Source: an uncultured Oscillibacter sp.
Lineage (GTDB): Bacteria; Bacillota; Clostridia; Oscillospirales; Oscillospiraceae
Direction of reading: 5' to 3'
Assembly: GCA_900542115.1 (NCBI GenBank)
Contig: UQMC01000044.1
Location: forward strand, 1-14,560
DNA: 14,560 bases
Below are positions 12,531-14,560 of this stretch, piece by piece; the first letter of the stretch is position 1; each line of letters begins with the position of its first letter. The notes beneath the pieces were generated by a model. That model worked only from the letters and a program-made list of their open reading frames with translations, was not told where the DNA came from and did no database searches. The position numbers were made by a program, and so were the translations under genes.

Positions 12531-13724
12531 AAAATCGGTATTTACGGCGGGACATTCAATCCGCCGCATCGGGGACACTTGACGGCGGCTGCGGCGGTGG
12601 TTTCCACGCTGAAGCTGGACAAGCTGTTGCTGATTCCCGCCAGCATCCCGCCCCATAAGGCACTGCCGGAGGGCAGCTCCACTGCGGAGCAGCGGCTGGA
12701 AATGACCCGCTTGGCGGGGGAACAGTTGGGCCTTGGCGGCAAGGTGGAAACGCTGGACATAGAGCTGCGGCGCGGAGGGAAAAGCTATACCTCCGATACA
12801 CTGGTGGAGCTGAAGGCACTGTATCCTGACGATGAGCTCTGGCTTTTGATGGGGGCGGATATGTTCCTGAGCTTCCAGACCTGGCATGAGCCGGAAAAGG
12901 TCGCGTCCCTGGCGGGCATTGCCGCTTTCGGACGGACGGAGGAAGATATGGAGCCGCTGTTTTCTGTGCAGCGGGACCGGCTGTACCATGAGTACCCGGA
13001 TATCCGAATTTTCACGCTGACGGTCCCCGGCGTTATTGACATATCCTCCACAGAGCTGCGGGAGCGGCTGGCAGAGGGAACGGGAGAAAACCTGCTGCCG
13101 CCGGCGGTGTACGGCTATATTCTGCGGAACCATCTCTACGGAACAAATGCCGATTTGAAGCACCTGATGCTCTCACAGCTTCGCCCTGTGGCGCTGAGCT
13201 ATCTCAAGCACAAGCGCATCCCCCATGTGCTGGGAACGGAGCAGGAGGCGATCCGGCTGGCAGAGCGCTATGGCGCGGATATTGAAAAGGCAAGAGTGGC
13301 TGCGCTGCTGCATGACTGCACGAAGAAGCTGGAGATGGAGGAGCAGCTGGCGCTGTGCCGTAAATATGGCATTGAGCTGGACGAGCTGGAGCAGAAGGCC
13401 CTGAAGCTCCTCCACGCAAAGACCGGCGCGGCCATTGCAAGGGACATTTACGGCGTGGACGATGAAATTTACAGCGCTATTTGGTGGCACACCACCGGCC
13501 ATGCGGATATGACGCTGCTGGAGAAAATCATTTATCTTGCGGATTACATTGAGCCATCCCGGGATTTTCCGGGGGTGGAGGTGCTCCGCAAATGTGTGTA
13601 TGAGGATTTGGACCGGGGCCTGTTGATGGGGCTGGAAATGACGGTCCAAGAGATGACGGAAATGGGAAATCCCGTCCACCATGCGACGATTGAGGCGCGG
13701 GACTGGCTGAAAGGAAAGAGATAA
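12528..13724 (+). CDS. nadD-yqeK: fused NadD-YqeK: nicotinate-nucleotide adenylyltransferase plus HD-domain Ap4A hydrolase
   Basis: One 398-residue frame joins two enzymes that are separate neighbours in B. subtilis. Residues 1-205 are NadD, which adenylates nicotinate mononucleotide in NAD synthesis: GGTFNPPHRGH (7-17), YTSDTL, LLMGADM, and ISSTELRERL (172-181). The usual NadD end, YILRNHLYG, runs straight into YqeK without a stop. Residues 213-398 are YqeK, an HD-domain metal enzyme that splits diadenosine tetraphosphate symmetrically: H233 in HVLGT, HD at 262-263 (LLHD), H296, H321 in WWHTTG, and D339 in LADYIEP. All expected ligands are present. I chose the TTG at 12528: it gives the exact NadD start KIGIYGG and follows AGGAG at 12512-12516. 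The in-frame ATG at 12465 lies inside the previous gene. The domain calls are firm; that the product stays uncleaved is inference. Confidence 0.93.
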   Translation: MKIGIYGGTFNPPHRGHLTAAAAVVSTLKLDKLLLIPASIPPHKALPEGSSTAEQRLEMTRLAGEQLGLGGKVETLDIELRRGGKSYTSDTLVELKALYPDDELWLLMGADMFLSFQTWHEPEKVASLAGIAAFGRTEEDMEPLFSVQRDRLYHEYPDIRIFTLTVPGVIDISSTELRERLAEGTGENLLPPAVYGYILRNHLYGTNADLKHLMLSQLRPVALSYLKHKRIPHVLGTEQEAIRLAERYGADIEKARVAALLHDCTKKLEMEEQLALCRKYGIELDELEQKALKLLHAKTGAAIARDIYGVDDEIYSAIWWHTTGHADMTLLEKIIYLADYIEPSRDFPGVEVLRKCVYEDLDRGLLMGLEMTVQEMTEMGNPVHHATIEARDWLKGKR

Positions 13725-13728
13725 ACCC

Positions 13729-14509
13729 ATGTCAGAACAAAACGGAAAGCGGATACAGAAAAAAGAAGCGAAGGAGAAGCGTCCCAGCCGCCTGAGCCGG
13801 GGGCAGAAGTGGCTGCTGGTGCTGGTGGCGGTTTTGGCCGCAGCACTGGCGGTAACGGTTACGCTGAAAACGCTGTTTGTAAAGCCGGAGCTGCCCAACA
13901 AAGGAGAGGACACGCAAGGCGGCGATACGCAGGGCGAGGACGTCATTGACTATGGCGATGGCGTGCAGCCCAGAGTCAGCGGTGAGCGCAAGAGTCAGGA
14001 TTATTACACGGTGCTGATTCTGGGTCGGGACACCGGCGGCGGCGGAAACACCGACACGATGCTGCTGGCAAGCTACGATGTAACGAACCAGAAGGCCACT
14101 GTCATGTCTATCCCCCGGGACACCATGGTGAACGTGAGCTGGGATGTCAAGAAGATCAACTCCGTTTACAATATGAACGGCGGCGGGGAAAAGGGCATCA
14201 AGGCGCTTTATAAAGAAATTTCACAATTGGTGGGCTTTGAGCCGGATTATCAGGTCATTGTGGAATGGGAGGCCGTTGGCAAGATCGTGGACGCCATCGG
14301 CGGTGTGGATTTTGACGTGCCCTATCCCATGGATTACCATGACCCGGCGCAGAAACTGGTCATTGAGCAGCCGGCGGGCCTGCGGCATTTGGACGGTGAC
14401 GATGCCATGCAGGTCATCCGCTGGCGTAAGAATGACCATGACAGTCCCTACGGCTATAACAAGGGCGGCGTCGGAGACGCGGGCCGTATGGAATTGCAGC
14501 AGAACTTCC
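13729..14509 (+). CDS. LytR-CpsA-Psr (LCP) family protein, 3'-truncated
   Basis: LCP proteins transfer lipid-linked polymers such as teichoic acid or capsule onto peptidoglycan outside the membrane. The visible 260 residues show a basic cytoplasmic N-terminus, one membrane helix (about 26-48), a low-complexity linker with Gly/Asp/Gln repeats (about 55-80), and most of the LCP domain. The domain carries LILGRDTGGGGNTDTM with R100, D101 and D109, then SIPRDTMV with R130/D131, IGGVDFDVP, HLDGDDAMQVIRWR, and the late motif GDAGRMELQQNF. Genomic sequence stops at 14509, just after that motif. The remaining IGRAHV and stop are translated adapter, so the C-terminal part is missing. The gene starts four bases after nadD-yqeK, with AAGGAAAG at 13711-13718. 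In related genomes rsfS (yqeL) often follows nearby. Confidence 0.93.
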
Positions 14510-14560
14510 AGATCGGAAGAGCACACGTCTGAACTCCAGTCACGGCTACATCTCGTATGC
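14510..14560. other. Illumina TruSeq adapter read-through (non-biological)
   Basis: From 14510 the sequence matches the Illumina TruSeq read-1 adapter: AGATCGGAAGAGCACACGTC and on to CCAGTCAC at 14543. A six-base index GGCTAC follows at 14544-14549 (I recall this as TruSeq index 11), and then ATCTCGTATGC, the start of the P7 flow-cell sequence. It is not part of the genome and should be trimmed. Confidence 0.98.

Noticed and set aside
1..14509. CRISPR arrays, tRNA/rRNA genes, insertion sequences or phage genes
   Set aside because: I looked for spaced repeats, tRNA-like T-loop patterns and transposase/integrase motifs and saw none. Short tRNA-like or degenerate elements could still be missed by eye.
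14221..14526. A minus-strand open frame beginning MCSSDLE
   Set aside because: Its start lies in the adapter sequence and the rest is antisense to the LCP gene.

Overview
The window reads as a piece of chromosome from a moderately GC-rich, low-GC-lineage Gram-positive bacterium, most likely a gut clostridium near Oscillospiraceae (Oscillibacter/Flavonifractor-like). The reasons are strong AGGAGG-type ribosome binding sites, FtsEX paired with a coiled-coil M23 hydrolase, a B. subtilis-like yqeI-nadD-yqeK block, an LCP wall-polymer ligase, and Ala/Glu-rich proteins with GC-rich codons. The family placement is inference. All genes are on the + strand and the window is densely coding. No gene-free stretch exceeds 300 bases; the longest is 1189-1449. 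I see no tRNA, rRNA, CRISPR array, transposase or phage gene.

Layout. (1) 97-1188 encodes a PucR/CdaR-type regulator closed by a strong terminator. (2) 1344-4520 is a cell-wall hydrolysis unit: a promoter, ftsE, ftsX (14-nt overlap), a secreted coiled-coil M23 peptidase and a 53-aa membrane protein, closed by a hairpin terminator. (3) 4521-5258 is an unrecognised 245-aa gene whose Shine-Dalgarno sequence lies inside that terminator's 3' arm. (4) From a good promoter at 5291-5319 a long, tightly packed run continues to the window end: smc, ftsY, rph, a small PQ-loop-like membrane protein, rdgB, a zinc-ribbon protein, yhbY/yqeI, an unknown anchored protein, a fused nadD-yqeK, and a 3'-truncated LCP gene.

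How the genes fit together. FtsE (ATPase) and FtsX (membrane partner) are expected to gate the M23 hydrolase at the division site. SMC and FtsY handle chromosome compaction and membrane targeting of ribosomes. RNase PH trims tRNA 3' ends, RdgB cleans the nucleotide pool, YhbY binds pre-50S RNA, NadD-YqeK combines NAD synthesis with Ap4A hydrolysis, and the LCP protein attaches polymers to peptidoglycan. It is a housekeeping growth-and-division region with several small unknown genes threaded through it.

The last 51 bases (14510-14560) are not biological. They match an Illumina TruSeq adapter with a six-base index, so the window ends at an assembly artefact and the last gene's true 3' end is missing. 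I found no clear new multi-gene system. The best leads are the terminator/Shine-Dalgarno overlap at 4480-4523, the alternating GAAAAGC triad around the smc promoter, the nadD-yqeK fusion and the unknown small genes.
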